Below, in pieces: positions 18,693 to 26,957 of a stretch of DNA of 55,214 nt; position 1 is the stretch's first letter; each line of letters opens with the position of its first letter. Source of the DNA: an uncultured Porphyromonadaceae bacterium (GTDB lineage: Bacteria; Bacteroidota; Bacteroidia; Bacteroidales; Muribaculaceae); contig CAMWIM010000008.1 in assembly GCA_947174335.1 (NCBI GenBank), positions 1 through 55,214 on the forward strand, read 5' to 3'. The position numbers and the translations under genes were made by a program. The notes below the pieces were generated by a model, which saw only the letters and a list, made by a program, of their open reading frames with translations, made no database searches and was not told the DNA's origin.

Positions 18693-20108
18693 GGAAATTA
18701 TTGCCAAAATTATAATGGCAATGAAACCGACACGTTCGTATGCGGTAAACAACGGGATGTTTTCACTGCGATGGTCACGCCATGCCTGAAAGTAAAATAT
18801 AAATCCGGCAAGGTAAAATAAAGATGTTTTCATAAATAAATCAAGTCCGCCGGCATAAATCATCCACCCACAAAACAGTGTGCAAAAAATCGCAATGGTG
18901 CGACACTTTAAAATATTCTTTCGGTCATTTGTACAAAGTCCACCGGGGCGTAATGATATTTTCCAAAGGAACATTCCGCTCACAAGATAGGCAGGTAAAA
19001 TCATCATACCGGTAATGCTGATTGCCGCGAGATAAACATCTTCGTCCATTGTCACCAACAACAAGAACAACTGCATGATGATACTCGAAATGAAAAGACC
19101 GTAAGCAGGCATTTCACGGCTATTCAGCTTTAAAAACTTCTTTGGGAAGATGCCCACTTTTGCTGCGGTATAGGGCACTTCTCCACATACAAGACTCCAA
19201 GCCACCCATCCTCCAAGCAAGCAAATCACGACTGATGCAATTACGATATAGTATGCCCAATCACCACATATATTACGAAGAACGTATGCAACCGAGGGGT
19301 CTTCAAGACTTGCCAATTCCGGTTGAGACATCACACCAAAGCAAAATACCGAAATCATTACATACAATGACCACGAAGCAAGAAATCCGGTGACACCCGC
19401 CCGACCTATATCCTTGCTACGACGAGCTCGTCCTGACATCATCACCGCACCTTCAATACCGATAAAGCACCATAAAGTAACAAGCATCGTACTTTTAACT
19501 TGACCGACAAAACCACCGAGATCATTCAATCGTCCCCAAAAGTCATAGCTGAACATCCCGATTTTTGTGTTTATCACAAGTAAAACAACGATAAGCAAAA
19601 TTGCCAGTATTTTTATGAGGGAAAGCGCAATAGTCAATGCTCGTGCAGTTCTCATTCCGAGTATCACGATAAAATAGATTAACCATATAAGGACAGAACC
19701 GAATATGATTGTTGTCCATCCGTGATTCAACAGTTCGGGGAAGAATGTTCCGAACGTATCGTTGAGCATTACGGCATACGCTATATTGGCAAAGCAAGTA
19801 CAAAACCAATAACCCAACGCAACATTGAAACCTACATAACGGCCATATCCGTCACGGGCATACTGATAAATTCCGGAATCGTATTCGGGATGTCGGTCGG
19901 CGAGTATCTTGAATGTAGCGACTAACAATAATATTCCGACGGCTGTAATCAGCCAGGATGCGATGACTGCACCAAGCCCGGCTTCGTGAGCCATATTTTG
20001 CGGAATATTGAATATACCGGCACCTACGACCATTCCGAACACGAGTGCCGTCAGACCTATAAATCCCAATTTTACAGGTACTTGTTCTGCGATTTTATTC
20101 TCTTTCAT
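18678..20108 (-). CDS. APC-family amino acid antiporter (arginine/ornithine type)
   Basis: 476-residue inner-membrane transporter of the amino acid-polyamine-organocation superfamily with about 12-13 hydrophobic segments. The first helix has GMVVGAGIFNIPQNM, the glycine-rich substrate-binding break of the basic amino acid/polyamine antiporter branch. GYWFCTCFANIAYAVML and MLVTLWCFIGIEGAVMMSGRAR also match the ArcD-like group. It probably exchanges arginine with ornithine, or a similar amino acid/amine pair. No arc or decarboxylase genes adjoin it, so the substrate is inferred from family resemblance only. Its 3' end overlaps the convergent EEP gene by 15 bases. Confidence 0.8.
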   Translation of the reverse strand: MKENKIAEQVPVKLGFIGLTALVFGMVVGAGIFNIPQNMAHEAGLGAVIASWLITAVGILLLVATFKILADRHPEYDSGIYQYARDGYGRYVGFNVALGYWFCTCFANIAYAVMLNDTFGTFFPELLNHGWTTIIFGSVLIWLIYFIVILGMRTARALTIALSLIKILAILLIVVLLVINTKIGMFSYDFWGRLNDLGGFVGQVKSTMLVTLWCFIGIEGAVMMSGRARRSKDIGRAGVTGFLASWSLYVMISVFCFGVMSQPELASLEDPSVAYVLRNICGDWAYYIVIASVVICLLGGWVAWSLVCGEVPYTAAKVGIFPKKFLKLNSREMPAYGLFISSIIMQLFLLLVTMDEDVYLAAISITGMMILPAYLVSGMFLWKISLRPGGLCTNDRKNILKCRTIAIFCTLFCGWMIYAGGLDLFMKTSLFYLAGFIFYFQAWRDHRSENIPLFTAYERVGFIAIIILAIISLFIW

Positions 20109-20251
20109 TAAAGTGATAAAACAACCGTTACTTCTCTCAAGCCAACGGTCACGTTGTCGATTGATTTATTATACAGATTTAGAGTTTAGTTCTAAATCGG
20201 TCACAAAGGTAATAATTTTTACATAAATATTTACCTCAATCGATCGACTTA

Positions 20252-20623
20252 TTACATCTTAACACTATTCCCAAATGGTAACAGTGCAAGTTTCATCAAT
20301 TTGAAATGTTGAAGTCCGAACGGAATTCCGATAATTGTTATGCAAAACAACAAACCCAATCCAAGATGAGTGAGTGCGATTGGAATTCCACCGACAAACC
20401 ACCAAATTACATTCATAAATCCGGCAAGACATCCCGATGGCCATCCATCGTCAACAATATCTGTCCCAAACGGCCATAAAGCAAGCATCGCAAGTTTAAG
20501 AGTCTGCAAACCAAATGGAATACCGATTATGGTCAACATCATGGTAACACTTGAGACAGCATACTCTATCGCAATCAATACGCCACCAAAAACAAACCAA
20601 ATAATATTTAAGAACGTGTTCAT
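20252..20623 (-). CDS. YccF-domain inner-membrane protein
   Basis: 123-residue membrane protein from ATG 20623 (MNTFLNIIWFVFGGVLIA). It shows the doubled YccF pattern: two hydrophobic pairs, each followed by the signature TIIGIPFGLQ (residues about 30-40 and 95-105), with LKLAMLALWPFG and FKLMKLALLPFG after each. YccF proteins sit in the inner membrane and their role is not established. The longer frame from 20659 adds an unsupported start. The 143 bases to the antiporter gene contain nothing I recognise. Confidence 0.85.
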   Translation of the reverse strand: MNTFLNIIWFVFGGVLIAIEYAVSSVTMMLTIIGIPFGLQTLKLAMLALWPFGTDIVDDGWPSGCLAGFMNVIWWFVGGIPIALTHLGLGLLFCITIIGIPFGLQHFKLMKLALLPFGNSVKM

Positions 20624-20710
20624 TTTAAAATGATTTATAAAAAGAAACAAAGATACCAAACCGGCGATCGGTTCGATATCTTTGCAAAGGTATGAAAATT
20701 TAATACAATA

Positions 20711-21256
20711 TCAATAATTGTGAGCTTCAATTTGGAAGTATGCCTGAGGATGTTTGCATACAGGGCAAATTTCAGGTGCTTTTTTACCGATAACAATATT
20801 ACCGCACTCCATACATTGCCAGATACGGTCGTCATCACGAGAGAACACAATTCCTTCTTCGATGTTACCGATAAGTTTGCGATAACGTTCTTCATGAGTT
20901 TTTTCGATTGCGCCAACTCTGTCAAACAAATCTGCGATTTCGTTAAGCCCTTCTTCACGAGCTACTTTTGCAAATTCCTCGTACATATCGGTCCATTCAA
21001 AGTTTTCACCTGCAGCCGCATCAGCGAGGTTATCGAGAGTATCGGGTACATCACCGTCATGAAGCAGTTTAAACCAAATTTTAGCATGGGTATGTTCGTT
21101 GCGGGCTGTTTCATCAAAAATATCGCCAATTTGCTGATAACCGTCTTTACGGGCTTTTTTTGCATAGAACTGATATTTTGAATAAGCCTGTGATTCACCG
21201 GCAAATGCAATACGAAGGTTTTCTTCGGTTTTTGTACCTTTAAGTTTATTATCCAT
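20711..21256 (-). CDS. rbr: Rubrerythrin
   Basis: 181-residue non-haem di-iron peroxidase that reduces hydrogen peroxide in the cytoplasm of anaerobes. Residues 10-140 form the four-helix di-iron domain (Glu21 in [13 protein letters not shown]; Glu54 and His57 in [13 protein letters not shown]; a later E-KTHEERY helix). Residues about 150-180 form a rubredoxin domain with two CxxC knuckles (CMECG and CPVCKHPQ). I start at ATG 21256 ([14 protein letters not shown]), the usual rubrerythrin start, because the upstream extension is not protein-like. A possible -7 box TAGTTTTG lies at 21368-21361. Oxidative-stress control is expected but not visible. Confidence 0.95.
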   Translation of the reverse strand: MDNKLKGTKTEENLRIAFAGESQAYSKYQFYAKKARKDGYQQIGDIFDETARNEHTHAKIWFKLLHDGDVPDTLDNLADAAAGENFEWTDMYEEFAKVAREEGLNEIADLFDRVGAIEKTHEERYRKLIGNIEEGIVFSRDDDRIWQCMECGNIVIGKKAPEICPVCKHPQAYFQIEAHNY

Positions 21257-21393
21257 AGTTATTGAAATTTTAAAATTAAACGTGAAATGTTTATAATAAA
21301 ACAACTCATAATACAATTTTGTTCATATAAACTTTTATTACCTTATTTATGTTATATTTTCAAAACTAAATATTCAACTAAATTCATTATATT

Positions 21394-21462
21394 ATGACAA
21401 AGATTCGTCGCGCGGTAAAATGGTATTTTAACATCTGCGCTTTAGCTTATAACAACAAATAA
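21394..21462 (+). CDS. Possible 22-residue micro-ORF before malic enzyme
   Basis: ATG to TAA encodes a short cationic peptide, MTKIRRAVKWYFN then ICALAYNNK, ending 36 bases before the malic enzyme ATG. It has an amphipathic, helix-like pattern with Lys/Arg at the start and aromatic residues in the middle. It could be a small protein, a leader peptide or chance. I have no family match. Confidence 0.3.
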   Translation: MTKIRRAVKWYFNICALAYNNK

Positions 21463-21498
21463 TACTGCAATTAAAGTATAATCTATAATCCTATAATA

Positions 21499-22851
21499 AT
21501 GAGCAACAATACAAAGCAGGACTCTCTCAAACAAGATGCCCTAAACTATCACAGATATCCCCGTCCGGGTAAAATAGAAGTAGTTCCGACTAAGCCCTAC
21601 GAAACTCCGGTCGACCTTTCACTCGCCTACTCACCCGGGGTGGCATATCCCTGTCTTGAAATCAAGGATGATGCATCTAAAGCATTTGCCTACACAAACC
21701 GCGGTAACCTCGTTGCTGTAATATCAAATGGCACAGCTGTACTTGGACTCGGTAACATCGGCGCACTCGCAGGAAAACCCGTAATGGAAGGTAAGGCGCT
21801 CTTGTTCAAGATATTTGCCGGTCTTGATGCTTTTGATATTGAGATTGACGAAAGCGACCCTCAGGAATTTATCAAAACTGTTGCTCGTCTCGCTCCGACA
21901 TTCGGGGGTATAAATCTCGAAGACATCAAAGCACCTGAATGTTTTGAAATCGAAGACGGTTTGCGTGAAAAGCTCGACATCCCGGTCATGCACGACGACC
22001 AGCACGGCACTGCAATCATTTCAGCCGCCGCACTCCTGAACGCCCTTGAACTTCAAAACAAATCAATTTCAGAAATAAAGCTCGTTGTCAATGGTGCCGG
22101 TGCCGCTGCAATAGCTTGTACAAAGCTCTATTGCGAGTTGGGAGTTAAACGCGAGAACATTGTAATGTGCGATAGTAAAGGTGTTGTGAGAAAAGACAAT
22201 CCTAAACTAACTTCTTCAAAAGCACTTTTTGCGACAGATCGTGACATTCACACACTCGCCGAAGCATTGGTTGACGCTGATGTGTTCCTCGGACTTTCGG
22301 TTGCCGACGTACTCACACCCGAAATGATAAAAACAATGGCACCGCGTCCAATCGTGTTTGCACTCGCTAACCCCGCACCAGAAATCGCATACGAACTCGC
22401 TGTTGAAACTCGTCCCGACATGATTTTTGCTACAGGTCGAAGCGATTATCCCAACCAAATCAATAATGTGCTCGGCTTCCCCTACATTTTCCGCGGAGCT
22501 CTCGACTGCGGTGCCACCACAATTAACGAAACGATGAAAGTTGCCGCCGCAAAAGCGATAGCATCACTCGCTCACGAACCCGTACCGGAAAAGATAGCTC
22601 AGGCTTACGATGCACCCGACCTCAAATTTGGTCCTGATTATATTCTTCCCAAGCCATTTGACCATCGACTGTTAACAGTTGTTGCCCCCGCGGTTATCCG
22701 TGCTGCTGAAGAATCGGACGTCGCCACCCGCAATATTGACGACTTCAAGAAATACAACGAGTTCCTCAATCAAATCATCTGCACAAACAGTGCCCTGATT
22801 GAATACCTCATCAAATCACGCTCAACCTGTGCGCGTCCCCGCAAAAAGTAA
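21499..22851 (+). CDS. Malic enzyme, short form without phosphotransacetylase domain
   Basis: 450-residue malate dehydrogenase (decarboxylating), converting malate to pyruvate and CO2 with NAD(P). Conserved blocks are [34 protein letters not shown], the catalytic-Lys block [19 protein letters not shown], metal-binding [23 protein letters not shown], and the nucleotide fold [15 protein letters not shown]. MaeB enzymes of this sequence type usually carry a phosphotransacetylase-like C-half and are about 750-770 residues long. Here the gene stops after the malic domain ([14 protein letters not shown], then a basic tail), and a terminator follows 25 bases later. This looks like a true short form, not a frameshift, since no such domain is encoded downstream. 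NADP or NAD preference is not assigned. Confidence 0.92.
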   Translation: MSNNTKQDSLKQDALNYHRYPRPGKIEVVPTKPYETPVDLSLAYSPGVAYPCLEIKDDASKAFAYTNRGNLVAVISNGTAVLGLGNIGALAGKPVMEGKALLFKIFAGLDAFDIEIDESDPQEFIKTVARLAPTFGGINLEDIKAPECFEIEDGLREKLDIPVMHDDQHGTAIISAAALLNALELQNKSISEIKLVVNGAGAAAIACTKLYCELGVKRENIVMCDSKGVVRKDNPKLTSSKALFATDRDIHTLAEALVDADVFLGLSVADVLTPEMIKTMAPRPIVFALANPAPEIAYELAVETRPDMIFATGRSDYPNQINNVLGFPYIFRGALDCGATTINETMKVAAAKAIASLAHEPVPEKIAQAYDAPDLKFGPDYILPKPFDHRLLTVVAPAVIRAAEESDVATRNIDDFKKYNEFLNQIICTNSALIEYLIKSRSTCARPRKK

Positions 22852-22876
22852 ACAAATTATAAAATCATAAAACAAC

Positions 22877-22910
22877 AAGGGCTACCTCGCTAATCAACGA
22901 AGTAGCCTTT
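22877..22910 (+). terminator. Terminator of malic enzyme
   Basis: Inverted repeat AAGG-GCTAC-CTCG / CGA-A-GTAGC-CTTT with a short loop, ending in TTTATTATTT, 25 bases past the stop. Confidence 0.75.
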
Positions 22911-22941
22911 ATTATTTAATTGTATCTGTAATTCATTATGT

Positions 22942-23067
22942 ACTCACGCCGAAACAATTATTGCCGATGCCGTGGGACAGCGAAAGTCAACCGACAACGC
23001 GCCAAAACTATCGCGCGAGGAACAGCAAAAAAGGTTTGAAAGACTGAGCCGTAGAGTGGTACAATAG
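22942..23067 (+). pseudogene. Possible C-terminal gene remnant
   Basis: A frame ending at TAG 23065-23067 reads THAETIIADAVGQRKSTDN followed by APKLSREEQQKRFERLSRRV. It is a strongly protein-like, charged, helical tail with no start codon or ribosome site of its own. It looks like the last 40 residues of a lost gene. I cannot name the family. A chance frame is possible. Confidence 0.3.
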
Positions 23068-23068
23068 T

Positions 23069-23182
23069 TTATTTATACCATTTATCATTAAGGCCACCAA
23101 TACCAAGCCCCACGATAATAAATAGACCAATCAGAAAAGGAATAATCGCTATTGCGCATGCTATAATCTTCAAGAACCACAT
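23069..23182 (-). CDS. Possible 37-residue membrane peptide
   Basis: Minus-strand ATG 23182 to TAA 23069 encodes MWFLKIIACAIAIIPF then LIGLFIIVGLGIGGL and NDKWYK. This is one strong transmembrane helix of about 25 residues with a small charged tail. The codons are ordinary for this genome. Its stop lies one base from the stop of the plus-strand remnant. It may be a real small membrane protein. I know of no named family. Confidence 0.4.
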   Translation of the reverse strand: MWFLKIIACAIAIIPFLIGLFIIVGLGIGGLNDKWYK

Positions 23183-23298
23183 ATTATTTTAGCTTTTAAT
23201 TTCTGCAAATATAACAAACAAGCAATTAATTTCCAAATAAAATGGCGTCAAAAAGTACAATTTCTATATCTTTTGAGTTAAAATTTTCTTATTAATAA

Positions 23299-23336
23299 GA
23301 CAATCCGCTTCTTTAATTTAAGAAACGGATTGTCTC
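23299..23336 (-). terminator. Terminator-like hairpin after tRNA-Arg
   Basis: Inverted repeat AGACAATCCG-TTCTT / AAGAA-CGGATTGTCT, directly downstream of the tRNA on the minus strand. The following tract is AT-rich but not a pure T-run. Confidence 0.65.
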
Positions 23337-23340
23337 ATGG

Positions 23341-23412
23341 TACACCCGAGGGGAATCGAACCCCTATCAAGAGAACCGGAATCACTCATTCTATCCATTG
23401 AACTACGGGTGC
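23341..23412 (-). tRNA. tRNA-Arg(CCG)
   Basis: 72-nt tRNA fold on the minus strand: acceptor GCACCCG/CGGGTGT, D arm GTTC/GAAT, T arm AGGGG-TTCGATT-CCCCT. The anticodon loop is TTCCGGT, anticodon CCG, reading CGG. The anticodon stem AGTGA/TCTCT has a U-U mismatch at 29-41. CCA is not encoded. Confidence 0.9.
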
Positions 23413-23457
23413 AAGTCGCGAGTTAATAAAAAATGTTATAAGCTCGTTTTCGACGTG

Positions 23458-23488
23458 CAAAATTAATTTTTTTTTTGTAGTTTTGCAA
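23458..23488 (-). promoter_or_regulatory. tRNA-Arg promoter, overlapped by the ung -7 box
   Basis: On the minus strand TTG (23488-23486) and TAATTTTG (23465-23458) are spaced by 20 bases and point at the tRNA. On the plus strand TAGTTTTG at 23478-23485 fits the -7 box for ung, so the two promoters interleave. Confidence 0.55.
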
Positions 23489-23509
23489 GAATCATTTGAA
23501 TATTGTACA

Positions 23510-24172
23510 ATGCACGTCAAGATAGAACAATCGTGGAATTCTCTGTTAAAAGACCAATGGGATTTACCTTATTTCGCTAATCTTGTTGATTTTGTAAAAC
23601 ATGAATATGCCACAAAAACAATTTTTCCACCTGCATCTAAAATATTTGCAGCGTTTGACTCTTGCCCTGCCGACAAGGTCAAAGTTGTCATCATAGGACA
23701 GGATCCTTATCACGGACCGGGACAAGCCAACGGTTTGTGCTTTTCTGTTGCACCCGGCATACCTCTTCCACCCTCGCTTATTAATATTTTCAAAGAAATT
23801 AGCGATGATATGGGTAAACCGATGCCACAATCGGGCGATTTATCGCGCTGGGCGGCACAAGGCGTACTCCTACTCAATGCCACACTGACTGTCGAGGCAC
23901 ATCGCGCAGCATCTCATCAAGGACAAGGATGGGAAACTTTTACCGACTGTGTAATTTCTCGCCTTTCATCAAAATACCAAGGTATAGTCTTTTTACTTTG
24001 GGGGAACTATGCAATCTCAAAAAAACGATTGATCGACGAGACCAAACACCTTGTTTTAACTTCGGTTCATCCATCGCCGTTATCTGCCTATCGCGGATTT
24101 ATCGGTTGCCGCCACTTTTCAAAAGCCAATCAATATCTTACATCGATCGGTAAAACGCCGATTGAATGGTAG
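23510..24172 (+). CDS. ung: Uracil-DNA glycosylase
   Basis: Family 1 uracil-DNA glycosylase (220 residues) that removes uracil from DNA in base-excision repair. The water-activating motif GQDPYHGPGQANGLCFSV, the family block LLLNATLTVEAHRAASHQGQGW, and the DNA-intercalating HPSPLSAYRGF with its catalytic His are all present. I start at ATG 23510 (MHVKIEQSW), 27 bases inside the longest frame, because that start follows the -7 box at 23478-23485 at a normal distance. The stop is nine bases before the preferred start of the DUF5103 gene, so the following envelope genes may be co-transcribed. Confidence 0.96.
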   Translation: MHVKIEQSWNSLLKDQWDLPYFANLVDFVKHEYATKTIFPPASKIFAAFDSCPADKVKVVIIGQDPYHGPGQANGLCFSVAPGIPLPPSLINIFKEISDDMGKPMPQSGDLSRWAAQGVLLLNATLTVEAHRAASHQGQGWETFTDCVISRLSSKYQGIVFLLWGNYAISKKRLIDETKHLVLTSVHPSPLSAYRGFIGCRHFSKANQYLTSIGKTPIEW

Positions 24173-24180
24173 TTAGACCA

Positions 24181-25404
24181 ATGTTCGACAAACTGATTGT
24201 AACCATAGTAACACTGCTAACTGTCGTTCATCTTGGAATGGCTCAAACGGCTATGCCTAAAACCATCATCACTTCGGTTAATGGCAAAACAACATATCCG
24301 GTTATATTACACGCAAATAGCCATGATTCGGTGATTGTCAGCTTTGATCTTCTTGAACCGGATATGCGCTACATAAGAGCATCAATCACCCCTCTCACGC
24401 TTGATCTCAAGCCATCGCGCATGACCGAAATTGAATTTCTCCAGTCATTCAACCGGGCTGACGTCTCAAATATTGAAAATTCCCAGTCAACAGTAACGAC
24501 CTATACTCATTATCAATTCATATTGTCAAACGAGAACCTGCTCCCGACAATCAGCGGGAACTACCGTCTTGATTTTGTTGATGACGACCAAATGTCTGAC
24601 ACGATTTTGAGTCTGCCGTTTTATGTATCGGAGTCAAACGCTACGTTTTTCCCGGCATTGTCATCGGCTACTGACCAAAGTTTCAATCATGGACAACGTC
24701 AGCTTTCGCTACAATGCAATATCGACAAGTCGATCAACAACCTTAATTCAGATAACATCTTCCTTGCAGTATTCATTGACGGTCAACCTGTTTCGTCAAA
24801 TATTCATCCAACACGCCTTGACGGTAATCAGGTAATTTTTGAACATCAACCTGAACTCATATTTAATAATGGCAACATCTGGCGAAGATTTGACATAACC
24901 GACTCTTATTATCCAGGACACGGAATATCAATAATTCAACAGACTCCCGACGGTAATCATCGCTTTTTAATTGAAAAAGATATCCCGCGAGTTGACTCTC
25001 AATATCAAACCGATGGAACCCTTCACGGAGGCTTTATTATTGATTCACATATCGGTATACCTGAAACTAACGCCGACTACTGCGACGTCGTTTTTACACT
25101 CGATATTCCGTTTATGCCAACCACACCGGTTGCAATCCGCGGCGAGTTCACGCGCTATCTTCCGGGGGGCGTATTACCAATGACATTTGATTCAATATCA
25201 AACAAATATAAAGCGATCTCCAACCTAAAACAAGGCGTATATAACTACCAATATTTAGTTGGTAATTCCCTAAAACCCGACTCAATAGAAGGCAACTTTA
25301 ACGAAACACCGTTGCATTATGACCTTCTGCTCTACTATACATCCCCGACCGTGCGTTACCCGCGTATAATCGGACACCACTCATTTATATATAATGGAAA
25401 CTGA
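24181..25404 (+). CDS. DUF5103 (T9SS plug-like) secreted protein
   Basis: About 407 residues with a signal peptide (MFDKLIVTIVTLLTVVHLGMA). The N-terminal half matches the DUF5103 pattern, now known as the type IX secretion plug domain: DMRYIRASITPLTLDLKPSR, EIEFLQSFNRADVSN, TYTHYQFILSNENL and SGNYRLDFVDDD. The C-terminal half is beta-rich, ending GVYNYQYLVGN and HHSFIYNGN. Plug proteins seal the SprA channel in type IX secretion, but the family also occurs in Bacteroidota without that system, and no T9SS gene is visible here. I start at ATG 24181. ATG 24166 overlaps ung and weakens the signal peptide. Confidence 0.8.
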   Translation: MFDKLIVTIVTLLTVVHLGMAQTAMPKTIITSVNGKTTYPVILHANSHDSVIVSFDLLEPDMRYIRASITPLTLDLKPSRMTEIEFLQSFNRADVSNIENSQSTVTTYTHYQFILSNENLLPTISGNYRLDFVDDDQMSDTILSLPFYVSESNATFFPALSSATDQSFNHGQRQLSLQCNIDKSINNLNSDNIFLAVFIDGQPVSSNIHPTRLDGNQVIFEHQPELIFNNGNIWRRFDITDSYYPGHGISIIQQTPDGNHRFLIEKDIPRVDSQYQTDGTLHGGFIIDSHIGIPETNADYCDVVFTLDIPFMPTTPVAIRGEFTRYLPGGVLPMTFDSISNKYKAISNLKQGVYNYQYLVGNSLKPDSIEGNFNETPLHYDLLLYYTSPTVRYPRIIGHHSFIYNGN

Positions 25405-25420
25405 ATCAACTGAAGAAATT

Positions 25421-26008
25421 ATGCTTGAAATCAAAGATACTCTCGTTTCGCTCGACCTTGCCGAACGCTTTTTTTGCTGCGACCTCAAAAAATGTCTTGG
25501 TCAATGTTGCATCGAAGGCGATGCCGGTGCACCGATTACCGAAGAAGAACAGGCTAAAATCGAAAAACTTCTTCCCGAGATATGGGACGACCTTTTGCCT
25601 GCCGCTAAACGTGAAATAGAAGAAAACGGAGTTGCCTACATAGATGAAGAGGGCGACCTTGTCACCTCAATTATCGACGGCAAAAACTGCGTTTTCACTA
25701 CCTACGGCGAAGGTGGCATGTGTCTTTGCGCAATCGAAAAAGCATATCGTGAAGGACGTGTTGACTTTAAGAAACCTGCTTCATGCAGTCTGTACCCCGT
25801 CAGATTGACAAAATATCCTTCATTCACTGCTGTAAATTATCATCGCTGGAAAATATGTCGTTGCGCCGAAGCTCTTGGCAGAGCTAACAATATCAGACTA
25901 TACCGTTTTCTTGAAGGTCCGTTAACCGATTATTTTGGCAAAGAATGGTATGACGAACTCGCATTAGCGTGCGAAACCTATCTCGAACAACACGGTTCAA
26001 ACGATTGA
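25421..26008 (+). CDS. DUF3109 family cysteine-rich protein
   Basis: 195 residues from ATG 25421 (MLEIKDTLVSLDLAERFFCC), a Bacteroidota DUF3109 protein of unknown function. It has many clustered cysteines: FFCCDLKKCLGQCCIEGDAG near the start, KNCVFTTY and MCLCAIEKAYREG in the middle, then CSLYPVRLTKYPSF and ICRCAEAL. The spacing is that of metal-binding proteins such as the YkgJ group, so zinc or iron-sulfur binding is a fair guess, not shown. No signal peptide is seen. An upstream ATG at 25394 overlaps the plug-like gene by 11 bases and is less like relatives. Confidence 0.85.
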   Translation: MLEIKDTLVSLDLAERFFCCDLKKCLGQCCIEGDAGAPITEEEQAKIEKLLPEIWDDLLPAAKREIEENGVAYIDEEGDLVTSIIDGKNCVFTTYGEGGMCLCAIEKAYREGRVDFKKPASCSLYPVRLTKYPSFTAVNYHRWKICRCAEALGRANNIRLYRFLEGPLTDYFGKEWYDELALACETYLEQHGSND

Positions 26009-26021
26009 AATCCATACGATT

Positions 26022-26843
26022 ATGAAATTTGCACTTTCTCTTCTGACACTTCTAACTACATTAACTATCAAAGCCGACATTGCAAACGAAGGCATTTACC
26101 TTCGTATAGTTGATGACGCCGATGCCGCACTCAAGGCAGGCGATTTTGCACGAGCCGAGAAACTATATACCGAAGCCATGGATTTGCAGCCCGAAAACCC
26201 GGGTAACATTCTTCTAATGTCAAATCTTGGGATGGTTCGTTTTTATATGGGGCAGGATTCACTCGCACTCATAACTCTTGACCGTGCGCACTCCATAGCT
26301 CCACGCTCCACCACAATTCTCAACAACCGCGCAAGAGTACGACTTGTCAACGGATTGGCGGCTGAAGCTCTTGAAGACTATAACTTAGTCATTGAAATTT
26401 CGCCCGACCAACCCGACCCATATTTCTATCGTGGTATGATTGAATTATCAGGCGGATTGATTAAACAAGCTGAAGAAGACTTTGCGACGCTTGAAAAGCT
26501 AGACCCCGAGGGCGAAAATACCCAACTTGCTCGTGCTCGTCTTCTTGTAATACAACAACAATACAGCAAAGCGATACCTTATCTTAACCGCTTGATTGCT
26601 AAAGAAAAATCATCAGACTATATCGCATCACGTGCACTTTGTAACCTAATGACCGGAAATCTTGGTGAAGCCGCCGAAGATATTGCCGACGGACTCGCTC
26701 TCGACCCCAATGACGGCATGTTATATCTTTACCGAGCAATGCTGAACAAGCAACGCTATCAAACAAAACAGTCTAAATTAGACGGTCAGCGAGCCATTGA
26801 ATTAGGGGTTAATCCAAAGACCGTCGAATCGTTCCTCAAATAA
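26022..26843 (+). CDS. Secreted TPR-repeat protein
   Basis: 273-residue tetratricopeptide protein with a signal peptide (MKFALSLLTLLTTLTIKA), so probably periplasmic. At least five TPR-like units are visible: ALKAGDFARAEKLYTEAMDL, NLGMVRFYMGQDSLALITLD, NRARVRLVNGLAAEALEDY, YFYRGMIELSGGLIKQAEED and LYLYRAMLNKQRYQTKQSK. It is a protein-interaction scaffold with no catalytic domain. It follows DUF3109 by 13 bases, and the region after it (26844-26957) carries the dnaE promoter. Confidence 0.88.
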   Translation: MKFALSLLTLLTTLTIKADIANEGIYLRIVDDADAALKAGDFARAEKLYTEAMDLQPENPGNILLMSNLGMVRFYMGQDSLALITLDRAHSIAPRSTTILNNRARVRLVNGLAAEALEDYNLVIEISPDQPDPYFYRGMIELSGGLIKQAEEDFATLEKLDPEGENTQLARARLLVIQQQYSKAIPYLNRLIAKEKSSDYIASRALCNLMTGNLGEAAEDIADGLALDPNDGMLYLYRAMLNKQRYQTKQSKLDGQRAIELGVNPKTVESFLK

Positions 26844-26913
26844 CTTATCTACATTTCATAAAATTGTAAATAACTTTTGACAGGAGTATAACTTCTGTTT
26901 CAAACTTTTTTTT

Positions 26914-26921
26914 TAATTTTG
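26914..26921 (+). promoter_or_regulatory. -7 box of dnaE
   Basis: TAATTTTG matches TAnnTTTG and lies 36 bases before the dnaE ATG. No clear -33 box. Confidence 0.45.
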
Positions 26922-26957
26922 AAATCGAAAATCAAACTTGAATAAACCTAAATATAA

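Noticed and set aside
20720..21181. 153-residue frame opposite rubrerythrin
   Set aside because: Antisense shadow of a clear rubrerythrin gene, with Cys/Phe-rich text typical of reverse frames.
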